From Streptomyces shenzhenensis (lineage in GTDB: Bacteria; Actinomycetota; Actinomycetes; Streptomycetales; Streptomycetaceae), in contig NZ_PENI01000002.1 in NCBI RefSeq assembly GCF_003688995.1, positions 372,001 through 436,000 of the forward strand: a DNA stretch of 64,000 nucleotides, read 5' to 3'. Each line of letters starts with the position of its first letter. Within the stretch, counting starts at the first letter, position 1. A program made the translations under genes and the position numbers. Shown here in pieces: positions 16,968 through 24,702 of this stretch. The notes under the pieces are model-generated. The model was given only the letters and a program-made list of their open reading frames with translations. It had not been told where the DNA came from and ran no database searches.

Positions 16968-19352
16968 TCAGCTCTCCTGGCCGGACGGCTTGCGCAGGGC
17001 GGGCCGTCGCGCCGCCACCCGCGCCCTGAGCGCCGCCGACCACGCCGACACCGCCCACAGCACGCGCACGGCCGAGCGCGGCGCGAACAGCGCGCGCAGC
17101 CGCGTACCCCGGCTGACCGTGCTGCCCAGCGCCCCGGTCACCCGGCGCACATCCTCCGCGAGGCCGGCCGTCGGCTGCGGCCGAGGCGCGTAGAGGACCT
17201 GTTCCAGGGCGTCCGCCACTCGGTGCACCGCGGCACCGGCCGCCGGGTCGAGATGCCCGAGCCGGACGATCCGGGCCGCCGCCCGGCGCGGTGTCTGCGA
17301 CTCGTCCGGCAGGATCCCGAAGTCCCACGCGGTGTCGGTCAGCTCCTGCCAGGCCGCCAGCGTGTGGGCCGCCGCACCCTCCTCGGTACGGGCGTGCCCG
17401 CCCAGCCGTACGGCCCGCAGCCGCTTGCGCCACAGCAGTGGCGAGAACGGGAGGACCAGCACGACGAGCCCGCCCACGGCCCACAGCGCCGACTGCCACC
17501 ACTTCGGGCCGTCACCGCCGCCGGTCACCACGGCCTGCGCCGACGGGCTGTCGCACGCCTCCAGCTTCCGCATCTGCGCCGTGCAGCTCTCGGTCGGCGA
17601 CGCCGTGGCGGAGGGCGCCTCGGACGCCTGCTGCGAGGGACGCGTCACGTCCGGAAGGGAGGTGCCGGGCGTGTCCGACTGGGTGTACTCGGGCGCCGTG
17701 CCCCGGGTCGGGGTCGGCTCGAAACGGGTCCAGCCCACGCCCTCGAAGTACAGCTCGGGCCAGGCGTGCGCGTCCTTCAGGCCGACCGCCACCGTGCCGT
17801 CCGACTGTGTCGTGCCGGGCGCGAAGCCGACCGCGACCCGGGCCGGGATGCCCAGGGTGCGGGCCATCGCGGCCATCGCGAAGGAGAAGTGGACGCAGAA
17901 GCCCTGCTTCTTCTCCAGGAAGGTCGCTATCGCGTCGGCGCCCCGGCCGATCTGCACCTCGGTGTCGTACTGGAAGCCCCCGGTCACGGCGAAGTAGTCC
18001 TGGAGCTTGACCGCCTCCTCGTAGTGGCTCGTCGCCCCCTCGGTGACCTGCTCGGCCGTCTTCGCCACCACCGACGGCAGCGACTTCGGCACCTTGGTGT
18101 ACTCGCGCCTGAGCGCCTCCGACGGCTCCGGTGCCGAGGCCAGCTGCTCCGCGGTCGGCTGCACGTCCAGGCTGGTCACCTCGTACACCGCACCGCGGGT
18201 GTTCTGGCCGTGGTCGCCGACCAGCGTCATGCCCACCGGCTCGTAGCGCCACTTGCCCGAGACCTGCACGCCGCTCGGCGGGTACGGCATCGGCAGCCAG
18301 TCCTGCGCGTACCAGTCGGCGGCCGTGACCCTCGTCCTGACCTCCGAGCGCCTGACGGCCTGGCTCAGCCCGGCCGGCGTGGGGAACCGGTCCGGTACGC
18401 CGATGATGTGCCGCTGGGACGGCTTCCAGGTGGTGCCGTCGAAGTCGTCCAGGGAGACGATCCGCAGATACAGGTTCGAGACGGTGTTCGAGCTGCTCTT
18501 CAGGGACAGGACCTGGCGGTCCTCGTCCACGTTCAGGCTGTCGCGCAGCGACACCAGGGGGTTGACCGCGGAGATGGTGCCGCCGTTGCCGTTGCCCGCG
18601 CCCACCCCGGTTCCGGTGCCGTCCAGGAGGCCGCCCCGCATCGCCGGCAGGGCCAGGGGCACCACCAGGGCGACGCCCAGAGCGACCATGCCGATGCGCC
18701 GGCCCGTGCGGACGGGCGCCACCGTTCCGCTCGCCGGCCCGTCGGGGGAACGCGCGGCGCCGCCGAAGACCCGGCCCCACTGGGAGAGCCGCTCCTGGCC
18801 CTCGGCGAGCAGCAGCATCAGATAGCCCGCGGCCGCGACCAGGAACCACAGCCAGTCGGTGCCGCCGTCGGACAGGCCCGCGGCGATCGAGTACAGGGCC
18901 AGCAGCGGCAGCCCGGCCGGGGCCGCGCTGCGGAAGGTCACCGCGAGGACGTCCACGATCAGCCCGATCACCAGGACACCGCCGACGAGCATCAGCCGGA
19001 TGCCGTCGGACAGGGGCGCCGGGATCGCGAACCGGCTCACGTCGTCCGAGCCCTGCTGGAGCAGGTCGGCGAAGTAACGGAAGGTGTCCGGCCCGGGGAC
19101 CAGCCCGAAAAGCGCGTGCTCCCGCGCGAAGACCAGGGTCAGCAGCATCAGGCTCACCAGGGCCTGGGCCGCCACGGTCAGCGACCGGGCCAGCGGCACC
19201 CGCCGGGTCACCGCGCCCACGGCCGCCTGCACCGTCACCAGGAGGCCCGCCTGGAGGATCCAGTTCACCGGGGAGACCAGCGGCAGCAGGGCGCACGCCG
19301 CCATCATCGTGGCCACGGCGGCGCCTATCGCCAGTCGGACCCGCCCGCTCAT
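16968..19352 (-). CDS. TgpA-like membrane transglutaminase-core protein
   Basis: 794 residues from ATG 19352 (GAAGGTGA just upstream). The N-terminal ~220 residues form about six membrane helices, matching the DUF3488/TgpA N-terminal domain. A large extracytoplasmic part follows, with a transglutaminase-like core at about 430-570: the cysteine is in KKQGFCVHFSFAMAAMARTLGIPARVAVGF, the histidine in GLKDAHAWPELYFEGVGWTRFEPTP. A Ser/Thr/Pro linker, one more membrane helix (ALWAVGGLVVLVLPFSPLLW) and a cytoplasmic DUF4129-like end close the protein. Such proteins occur with MoxR ATPase and DUF58 genes, as here; the three probably act together on envelope proteins, but no substrate is known. Confidence 0.88.
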   Translation of the reverse strand: MSGRVRLAIGAAVATMMAACALLPLVSPVNWILQAGLLVTVQAAVGAVTRRVPLARSLTVAAQALVSLMLLTLVFAREHALFGLVPGPDTFRYFADLLQQGSDDVSRFAIPAPLSDGIRLMLVGGVLVIGLIVDVLAVTFRSAAPAGLPLLALYSIAAGLSDGGTDWLWFLVAAAGYLMLLLAEGQERLSQWGRVFGGAARSPDGPASGTVAPVRTGRRIGMVALGVALVVPLALPAMRGGLLDGTGTGVGAGNGNGGTISAVNPLVSLRDSLNVDEDRQVLSLKSSSNTVSNLYLRIVSLDDFDGTTWKPSQRHIIGVPDRFPTPAGLSQAVRRSEVRTRVTAADWYAQDWLPMPYPPSGVQVSGKWRYEPVGMTLVGDHGQNTRGAVYEVTSLDVQPTAEQLASAPEPSEALRREYTKVPKSLPSVVAKTAEQVTEGATSHYEEAVKLQDYFAVTGGFQYDTEVQIGRGADAIATFLEKKQGFCVHFSFAMAAMARTLGIPARVAVGFAPGTTQSDGTVAVGLKDAHAWPELYFEGVGWTRFEPTPTRGTAPEYTQSDTPGTSLPDVTRPSQQASEAPSATASPTESCTAQMRKLEACDSPSAQAVVTGGGDGPKWWQSALWAVGGLVVLVLPFSPLLWRKRLRAVRLGGHARTEEGAAAHTLAAWQELTDTAWDFGILPDESQTPRRAAARIVRLGHLDPAAGAAVHRVADALEQVLYAPRPQPTAGLAEDVRRVTGALGSTVSRGTRLRALFAPRSAVRVLWAVSAWSAALRARVAARRPALRKPSGQES

Positions 19353-19479
19353 GCCGTCACCTTCCGCCCGCGCGCCAAACCACCGGACCACGGCGCCCGC
19401 ACCACGGCCACGCCCGGACGTGTCCCGCCCAGCCGCGACCGTGCCGGCCGTGTCCGTGCCGGTCGCGTCCTGCCACCGT

Positions 19480-20844
19480 TCATGACCGTGCCTCCCCGCC
19501 GCTCAGCGCGGCCGCGCCCGTGCGCTCGTGGTCCGCCTGGCGCCACAGCTCGCCCAGTGAGGCGCCGCGCGGCACGCTCACGGTCGTCCAGCCCGCTTCC
19601 CGCAGCTGCCGCAGCCGGTCCGCCTGACCGTTCCCCGGTGCGGGCGCGTCCGCCGGTTCCCGCGCCCAGGCGTCCGGGTCCAGCAGGAAGGCGACGGCGC
19701 CGCCGCTGCGCCGGCGCATCTTGGCCACCATGGCGGCCTGCTCCTCGTCCAGCTCGCCGAGGAAGGCCACCAGCAGCCCCTCGGTGCCGCCGCGCAGCAC
19801 GTCGTAGGCCCGGGACAGGCCCGCGCCGTCCGAGTGGTCGATCACGGCGAGGGTGTCCATCATCATCCCGGCCGAGTCCGCCGTCTCCTGGCTGGCGCCG
19901 GCGAACCCGTCGGTGCCCTCCCCGGGCACCGAACTGCCGGTGTCCGTCAACAGGCGTACGGAGAAGCCGCGTTCGAGCATGTGCACCAGCACGGATGCGG
20001 TGCCGGACACCGCCCACTCGAAGGCCGAGTCCGGGCCCGCGCCCGCAAAGGCGATGCCCCGGGTGTCCAGCAGCACCGTGCACCGGGAGCGCTGCGGCTG
20101 CTCCTCGCGGCGCACCATCAGCTCGCCGTAGCGCGCGGTGGAGCGCCAGTGGACACGGCGCAGATCGTCGCCGTACCGGTAGCCGCGCGGGATCACGTCG
20201 TCCTCGCCGGCCAGGGCCAGCGAGCGCTGCCGCCCGTCGCCGTACCCCTTCGCCTCGCCGCTGAAGCGCACCGGCGGCAGCGCCTCCACGCGCGGGATCA
20301 CCGTCAGGGTGTCGTGCGTCGAGAAGGAGCGGGTCAGCTCGCACATCCCGAACGGGTCGGTCAGGCGCAGTTGCAGCGGACCGAGCGGATAGCGGCCCCG
20401 CAGGTCGGACCGGACCCGGTAGGACACCTCCCGGCGACCGCCAGGCTCCACCCGGTCGAGCACGAAGCGGGGCCGCGGCCCGAGCACGTACGGCACCCGG
20501 TCCTGGAGCATCAGCAGGCCCGTGGGCAGCCGCGAGACGTTGTCCATGCGCAGATGGACCCGGGCCTCGCCGGCCGCGGGCACCCGCGAGGGGGAGAGCC
20601 GGCGGCTGCCCGCCACCCGGTAGCGCGTGCGGTAGAGGACCGTCGCGCAGATGAGGGGCAGCGCGGCCAGCAGCAGCCCGACCCGGAGCAGATCGCTCTG
20701 CCCCAGCACGTAGGCGCAGATGGCGGCGGCGACACCGGCCGCCAGGAACGAACGGCCGCGCGTGGTCAGCCCGGCCAGCGCCGTGCGGACACCGCCCTTG
20801 TCGTCGCGTTCGGTCTCCGGCTGCCCGGTCCCCCCGCCGCTCAT
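19480..20844 (-). CDS. DUF58-domain membrane protein
   Basis: 454 residues. Two N-terminal membrane helices (FLAAGVAAAICAYVLG; RVGLLLAALPLICATVLY) precede a beta-rich region and the DUF58 signature YRYGDDLRRVHWRSTARYGELMVRREEQP at about 220-250. A von-Willebrand-A-like fold follows (CTVLLDTRGIAF). ATG 20844 is chosen: it overlaps the MoxR stop by one base (TGATG) and has GGAGG 5 nt upstream; GTG 20847 is possible. DUF58 proteins are client or adaptor partners of MoxR ATPases. Middle gene of the MoxR-DUF58-TgpA operon, with 127 nt before the next gene. Confidence 0.88.
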   Translation of the reverse strand: MSGGGTGQPETERDDKGGVRTALAGLTTRGRSFLAAGVAAAICAYVLGQSDLLRVGLLLAALPLICATVLYRTRYRVAGSRRLSPSRVPAAGEARVHLRMDNVSRLPTGLLMLQDRVPYVLGPRPRFVLDRVEPGGRREVSYRVRSDLRGRYPLGPLQLRLTDPFGMCELTRSFSTHDTLTVIPRVEALPPVRFSGEAKGYGDGRQRSLALAGEDDVIPRGYRYGDDLRRVHWRSTARYGELMVRREEQPQRSRCTVLLDTRGIAFAGAGPDSAFEWAVSGTASVLVHMLERGFSVRLLTDTGSSVPGEGTDGFAGASQETADSAGMMMDTLAVIDHSDGAGLSRAYDVLRGGTEGLLVAFLGELDEEQAAMVAKMRRRSGGAVAFLLDPDAWAREPADAPAPGNGQADRLRQLREAGWTTVSVPRGASLGELWRQADHERTGAAALSGGEARS

Positions 20845-21875
20845 CACAGCCTCCGGGGCGGCTGCTGGCCGTACGCGGTCGCACCCAGTCCGCCGAAGCC
20901 GCTCTGCTGCGGCGCGGCGGGCACCGGAGTGCGCTGCACGATCTCCTGGACCACCTGCTCCGACGTGCGCCGGTTGAGCTGGGCCTGGGCGGTGGGTAGC
21001 AGCCGGTGCGCCAGGACCGCCACGGCCAGGGCCTGGATGTCGTCCGGCAGCGCGTACTCCCGGCCGGCCAGGGCCGCGGCTGCCTTCGCCGCGCGCAGCA
21101 GATGCAGCGTCGCGCGCGGGGAGGCGCCGAGTCTCAGATCGGGGTGGGTGCGCGTGGCGGCGACCACGTCGACCGCGTAGCGCCGGACGGTCTCCGCGAC
21201 GTGCACCCCGCGGACGGCCTCCACCAGCTTCACGATCTCGTGCGCGTGGGCCACCGGCTGGAGGTCCTCCAGGGGTGAGGCGCCGCCGTGCACGTCCAGC
21301 ATCTGCAACTCGGCCTCGGCGCTGGGGTAACCGACGGAGACGCGGGCCATGAAGCGGTCGCGCTGGGCCTCCGGCAGCGGATACGTGCCCTCCATCTCGA
21401 CCGGGTTCTGCGTGGCCACCACCATGAAGGGGCTGGGCAGTTCATAGGTCTGCCCGTCGATGGTGACCTGCCGCTCCTCCATCGACTCCAGCAGCGCGGA
21501 CTGCGTCTTGGGCGAGGCCCGGTTGATCTCGTCGCCGATCACGATCTGCGCGAAGATCGCGCCCGGCTTGAACTCGAAGTCTCGGCGCTGCTGGTCCCAG
21601 ATGGACACACCCGTGATGTCCGACGGCAGCAGGTCGGGCGTGAACTGGATACGGCGCACCGTGCAGTCGATGGACCGCGCCAGCGCCTTGGCAAGCATCG
21701 TCTTGCCCACGCCGGGGACATCCTCGATCAGAAGATGCCCCTCGGCGAGCAGTACGGTCAGCGAAAGCCGTACGACCTCGGGCTTGCCCTCGATCACTCC
21801 TTCCACCGAACTGCGGACACGCTCCACAGTGGCGGTCAGATCAGTGAGGCTCGCTCGTTCGTCATAGGTCGTCAC
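20844..21875 (-). CDS. MoxR-family AAA+ ATPase
   Basis: 343 residues from GTG 21875, with GAGGAGG ~5 nt upstream. Walker A is LLIEDVPGVGKTMLAKALA (about 49-67), Walker B IVIGDEINRA, sensor 1 MVVATQNPVEMEGTYPLPEAQRDRF and sensor 2 in the lid (LRLGASPRATLHLLRAAKA), the standard MoxR arrangement. MoxR ATPases act as chaperones for maturation of complexes with VWA/DUF58 partners. The last ~25 residues are Gln/Pro/Gly-rich. First gene of the operon; the promoter region lies in 21876-22116. Confidence 0.93.
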   Translation of the reverse strand: MTTYDERASLTDLTATVERVRSSVEGVIEGKPEVVRLSLTVLLAEGHLLIEDVPGVGKTMLAKALARSIDCTVRRIQFTPDLLPSDITGVSIWDQQRRDFEFKPGAIFAQIVIGDEINRASPKTQSALLESMEERQVTIDGQTYELPSPFMVVATQNPVEMEGTYPLPEAQRDRFMARVSVGYPSAEAELQMLDVHGGASPLEDLQPVAHAHEIVKLVEAVRGVHVAETVRRYAVDVVAATRTHPDLRLGASPRATLHLLRAAKAAAALAGREYALPDDIQALAVAVLAHRLLPTAQAQLNRRTSEQVVQEIVQRTPVPAAPQQSGFGGLGATAYGQQPPRRL

Positions 21876-21970
21876 CCGGCCCTCCTCGGCCCGTTCTCAC
21901 TCCGGGCCGTCGCTCTGCGCTGCGGACCGGCCCACCCCGAAACACGGACACCACGCGGGAATAGTTCCGC

Positions 21971-21980
21971 GTGACGTCAC
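21971..21980. promoter_or_regulatory. Palindrome GTGACGTCAC upstream of the MoxR operon
   Basis: A perfect 10 bp palindrome about 95 bp upstream of the MoxR start. Immediately beside it, 21951-21972 forms an imperfect hairpin (CACGCGGGAA with TTCCGCGTG). The interval 21876-22116 otherwise shows no gene. A regulator-binding role is a guess. Confidence 0.35.
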
Positions 21981-22116
21981 ACCCCGCATTCTTGCTGCCG
22001 TTACCGATTCGTGTCACTCGCCTGTGGACAACTGCCGGCACTATGTCGGCCTTGCCGCCCTTTCGACCGGCCTTTTCGCCCTCGGACGTCGGGTGTCCCC
22101 GGGGCGGCCGGCCCGT

Positions 22117-22665
22117 TCAGGCGGGGTCGACCTCGCGCAGCAGGCCCGACCTGACGTCGAACACAAAGCCGCGCACGTCATCGGTGTGCACCAGGAACGG
22201 CGAGGTGCGCACCCGCTGCATGGACTGCCGTACGTCCTGGTCGACGTCCCGGAAGGACTCCACCGCCCAGGCGGGGCGCTGGCCGACCTCCATCTCCAGT
22301 TCGTGCCGGAACTCCTCGGTGAGGGACTCCAGGCCGCAGCCGGTGTGATGGATGAGGACGATACTGCGGGTGCCGAGGGCCCGCTGGCTGATCGTCAGGG
22401 AGCGGATCACGTCGTCGGTGACGACACCGCCCGCGTTGCGGATGGTGTGACAGTCGCCGAGCTCCAGGCCGAGCGCGGCGTGCAGGTCCAGCCGGGCGTC
22501 CATACAGGCCACGACCGCGACGTGCAGAACAGGGTGGGCGTCCATCCCGGGGTCGGTGAACGCGGCGGCGTACCGCCCATTGGCCTCCACGAGTCGGTCC
22601 GTCACGGTGCCCTTGCCCGTTATGGCGCCCTCGGACCCGGCGGGAACTGCTGCAGAAGTCGTCAT
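22117..22665 (-). CDS. Beta-class carbonic anhydrase
   Basis: 182 residues from ATG 22665. The zinc site is complete: Cys54 and Asp56-x-Arg58 in ACMDARLD, and His107-x-x-Cys110 in HHTGCG. GDCHTIRNAGGVVTDD matches the family's conserved loop. It interconverts CO2 and bicarbonate in the cytosol. The protein is short for the beta class, like the compact actinobacterial clade. An upstream GTG at 22686 would add 7 residues. TAACGT (22673-22678) ends 7 nt before the ATG and no ribosome site is seen, so the mRNA may be nearly leaderless. Divergent from the dcw cluster. Confidence 0.92.
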   Translation of the reverse strand: MTTSAAVPAGSEGAITGKGTVTDRLVEANGRYAAAFTDPGMDAHPVLHVAVVACMDARLDLHAALGLELGDCHTIRNAGGVVTDDVIRSLTISQRALGTRSIVLIHHTGCGLESLTEEFRHELEMEVGQRPAWAVESFRDVDQDVRQSMQRVRTSPFLVHTDDVRGFVFDVRSGLLREVDPA

Positions 22666-22736
22666 ACTCACGACGTTACTGGTCACCTGGCGAGCGGTCC
22701 TGCTATGAGCGGGACAAAGAACGTCATCATTGCTTG

Positions 22737-22754
22737 GTGTGAGTTAACCCACAC
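22737..22754. promoter_or_regulatory. 18 bp palindrome GTGTGAGTTAACCCACAC (candidate operator)
   Basis: Two-fold symmetric in 16 of 18 positions (GTGTGrGTTAACyCACAC). It lies between the divergent carbonic anhydrase start (22665) and the rsmH promoter (22839), 85 bp upstream of the latter's -35. The AT-containing centre is unusual in this GC-rich DNA. I do not recognise the cognate regulator. Confidence 0.6.
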
Positions 22755-22838
22755 GGAGGATAAAGCTGAGTCGTACGGGTGATTCTTCCCGGATTGCGAC
22801 CCGGCCCGAGTGGGGTCCGCGACGCGCAGGCCGGTTGA

Positions 22839-22866
22839 TTGACCGCGCGACACCGTGGACTAAAGT
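22839..22866 (+). promoter_or_regulatory. Predicted promoter of the rsmH-ftsL-ftsI... cluster
   Basis: TTGACC (22839-22844), 16 bp spacer, TAAAGT (22861-22866): close to the principal sigma consensus. +1 near 22873, giving a leader of about 213 nt. Confidence 0.75.
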
Positions 22867-22872
22867 GACGCG

Positions 22873-23085
22873 AAGCGGGAGGCGAGTCTCTCCCCGCTGG
22901 ACTGAATTCACCTGGAGACCCCGGCACGCGCGCGGACCGTCTCCCCACGTGCGCGGCGCGTACGTACGGCTCGGCCTCCTCCCGCTCCCGGCCGGCTGAC
23001 GCTTCCGGCGCCGGCAGGCCTCCCCTTCACGAGCGGGCGGGGACCCGGCGGTGCGTGCGGCCCGCGCCGGATCTGAGAGGGCCCC
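22873..23085 (+). ncRNA. Structured 5' leader of rsmH (candidate mraW RNA motif)
   Basis: The leader is unusually long and can fold into successive hairpins: 22874-22898 (AGCGGGAG with CTCCCCGCT, one bulged G) and 22914-22944 (GGAGAC with GTCTCC). A conserved RNA element upstream of mraW (rsmH) genes of actinobacteria is known as the mraW RNA motif. The position fits, but I cannot match the consensus by eye. Confidence 0.4.
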
Positions 23086-24042
23086 TTGAGCCAGAGTCGA
23101 CACGTCCCGGTGATGCTCCAGCGGTGCCTGGACCTGCTGGCACCCGCCCTGGAGCGGCCGGGATCCGTGGTCGTCGACTGCACCCTGGGCCTCGGCGGGC
23201 ACAGCGAGGCGCTGCTCGCCCGGTTCCCGGAGGCCCGGCTCGTCGCCCTCGACCGCGACAAGGAGGCCCTGCGCCTGTCCACGCAGCGGCTCGCGCCCTT
23301 CGGTGAGCGGGCCACCCTCGTGCACGCCGTCTACGACGAGCTCCCCGACGTCCTGGCCCGGCTCGGCATCGCGCGCGTGCAGGGCGTCCTCTTCGACCTC
23401 GGCGTCTCCTCCATGCAGCTCGACGAGGCCGAGCGGGGCTTCGCCTACGCCCAGGACGCCCCCCTCGACATGCGCATGGACCAGTCGACCGGGACAAGCG
23501 CCGCCGAGGTCCTCAACACCTACCCGCCCGGCGAACTCGTCCGGATCCTGCGCGCCTACGGCGAGGAGAAGCAGGCCAAGCGGATCGTCGCCGCGATCGT
23601 CCGCGAGCGCGACAAGGAGCCCTTCAGCACCAGCGCGCGCCTGGTGGAGCTGATCCGGGACGCGCTGCCGCAGGCCGCCAAGCGCACCGGCGGCAACCCG
23701 GCCAAGCGCACCTTCCAGGCGCTGCGCATCGAGGTCAACGGCGAACTGGGTGTCCTGGAGCGGGCGGTACCAGCGGCGGTGAAGGCGCTCGCCGTGGGCG
23801 GCCGGATCGCCGTCCTGTCGTACCAGTCGCTGGAGGACCGCCTGGTCAAGCAGGTGTTCACGGCCGGTGCCACCGCCACCGCGCCGCCCGGGCTGCCGGT
23901 CGTGCCCGAGCGCTACCAGCCCCGGCTCAAGCTGCTCACGCGCGGTGCCGAACTTCCCACCGAGGAAGAGGTCGCCGAGAACCGCCGGGCGGCCCCGGCG
24001 CGGCTGCGCGGGGCCGAGCGCATCAGGGAGGACGCCGAGTGA
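23086..24042 (+). CDS. rsmH: 16S rRNA (cytosine1402-N4)-methyltransferase RsmH
   Basis: 318 residues from TTG 23086, with GAGAGG at 23075-23080. It methylates C1402 of 16S rRNA using SAM. Family motifs in order: [13 protein letters not shown], the SAM loop [41 protein letters not shown] with ERGFAY and [22 protein letters not shown], and [15 protein letters not shown]. It is the first gene of the dcw cluster; mraZ, which precedes it in many bacteria, is absent. ftsL begins 33 nt later. Confidence 0.96.
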   Translation: MSQSRHVPVMLQRCLDLLAPALERPGSVVVDCTLGLGGHSEALLARFPEARLVALDRDKEALRLSTQRLAPFGERATLVHAVYDELPDVLARLGIARVQGVLFDLGVSSMQLDEAERGFAYAQDAPLDMRMDQSTGTSAAEVLNTYPPGELVRILRAYGEEKQAKRIVAAIVRERDKEPFSTSARLVELIRDALPQAAKRTGGNPAKRTFQALRIEVNGELGVLERAVPAAVKALAVGGRIAVLSYQSLEDRLVKQVFTAGATATAPPGLPVVPERYQPRLKLLTRGAELPTEEEVAENRRAAPARLRGAERIREDAE

Positions 24043-24073
24043 GCGAGTCGGGTCCCCGGACGCACCGGAGGAC

Positions 24074-24097
24074 ATGTGGGTAGGAACCCCGAGCTGA
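24074..24097 (+). CDS. Overlapping 7-codon mini-ORF at the ftsL start
   Basis: ATG 24074 lies two bases before the ftsL GTG (sequence ATGTG) in another frame and reads MWVGTPS then TGA at 24095-24097. It would share the same ribosome site (GGAGGAC). The ftsL frame itself cannot use this ATG. It may only be incidental, but initiation here would compete with ftsL. Confidence 0.3.
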   Translation: MWVGTPS

Positions 24098-24702
24098 AGG
24101 GCAGGGCCGCCCGGCTCGCCCGGCTCTTCCCGGCCGGCCGCGCCCGGGCGGCCCGCACCCCGTTCGTCTTCCTGGTGGTTCTGCTCCTCGGCGGCGGACT
24201 CATCGGTCTGCTCGTGCTGAACTCGGCGCTCAGCGAAGGCTCGTTCCGACTCGACGACCTGCAGAAGCGCACGAAGAGCCTCACCGACGAGGAGCAGGCC
24301 CTGCGGCGCGACATCGACGCCTACTCCGCGCCCGACGCCCTCCAGCGGCGGGCCCGTGAACTCGGCATGGTGCCCGGCGGCGACCCGGCCTTCCTCGGCC
24401 GCGACGGCACCGTCAAGGGCGTCCCCAGCCCCGCCGCCCGGCAGTCCGCGGTCCGCTCGCCCGCGCCGCGGCCACCGGAGGCGCTGACCACCGCCGGTGC
24501 CAGTGCGAGCCCGGCCGCCCCCGGCGCGAGCCCGGTCGTCCCGTACGCCGGTCCGGACTCCCCGCGCGTGAGCCCGTCCGGCCAGGCCGCGGCCCAGGCC
24601 ACCCCGACGGCCGGTCCGACCGCCCCGGCGTCCCTCGCCTCGGCGCCGGCCGCGCCCTCCTCCGCCCCCCGGTCCGTCTCGACCCCGACCCCCGGCAGGT
24701 GA
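24076..24702 (+). CDS. ftsL: Cell division protein FtsL (septum formation initiator-like)
   Basis: 208 residues from GTG 24076. A basic cytoplasmic N-terminus, one membrane helix (FVFLVVLLLGGGLIGLLVLN, about 30-50) and a short coiled coil (FRLDDLQKRTKSLTDEEQAL, with LQRRARELGMVPGG) give the FtsL/DivIC layout. Beyond residue ~120 the protein has an extracellular Ala/Pro/Ser/Thr-rich tail of ~90 residues not found in short FtsL proteins. It should bind DivIC and FtsQ and help activate FtsW-FtsI. The stop overlaps the ftsI GTG (GTGA). Confidence 0.88.
   Translation: MGRNPELKGRAARLARLFPAGRARAARTPFVFLVVLLLGGGLIGLLVLNSALSEGSFRLDDLQKRTKSLTDEEQALRRDIDAYSAPDALQRRARELGMVPGGDPAFLGRDGTVKGVPSPAARQSAVRSPAPRPPEALTTAGASASPAAPGASPVVPYAGPDSPRVSPSGQAAAQATPTAGPTAPASLASAPAAPSSAPRSVSTPTPGR

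Larger units (their letters stand above)
22666..23085. other. 420 bp regulatory interval upstream of the dcw cluster
   Basis: No gene. It contains the carbonic anhydrase start region, an 18 bp palindrome at 22737-22754, a consensus-like promoter at 22839-22866 and a ~213 nt structured leader of rsmH. Each is listed separately. Confidence 0.75.

Noticed and set aside
16896..20264. 1122-codon plus-strand frame opposite the TgpA and DUF58 genes
   Set aside because: Arg/His/Gln-rich antisense shadow; the minus-strand genes have clear domains and ribosome sites.
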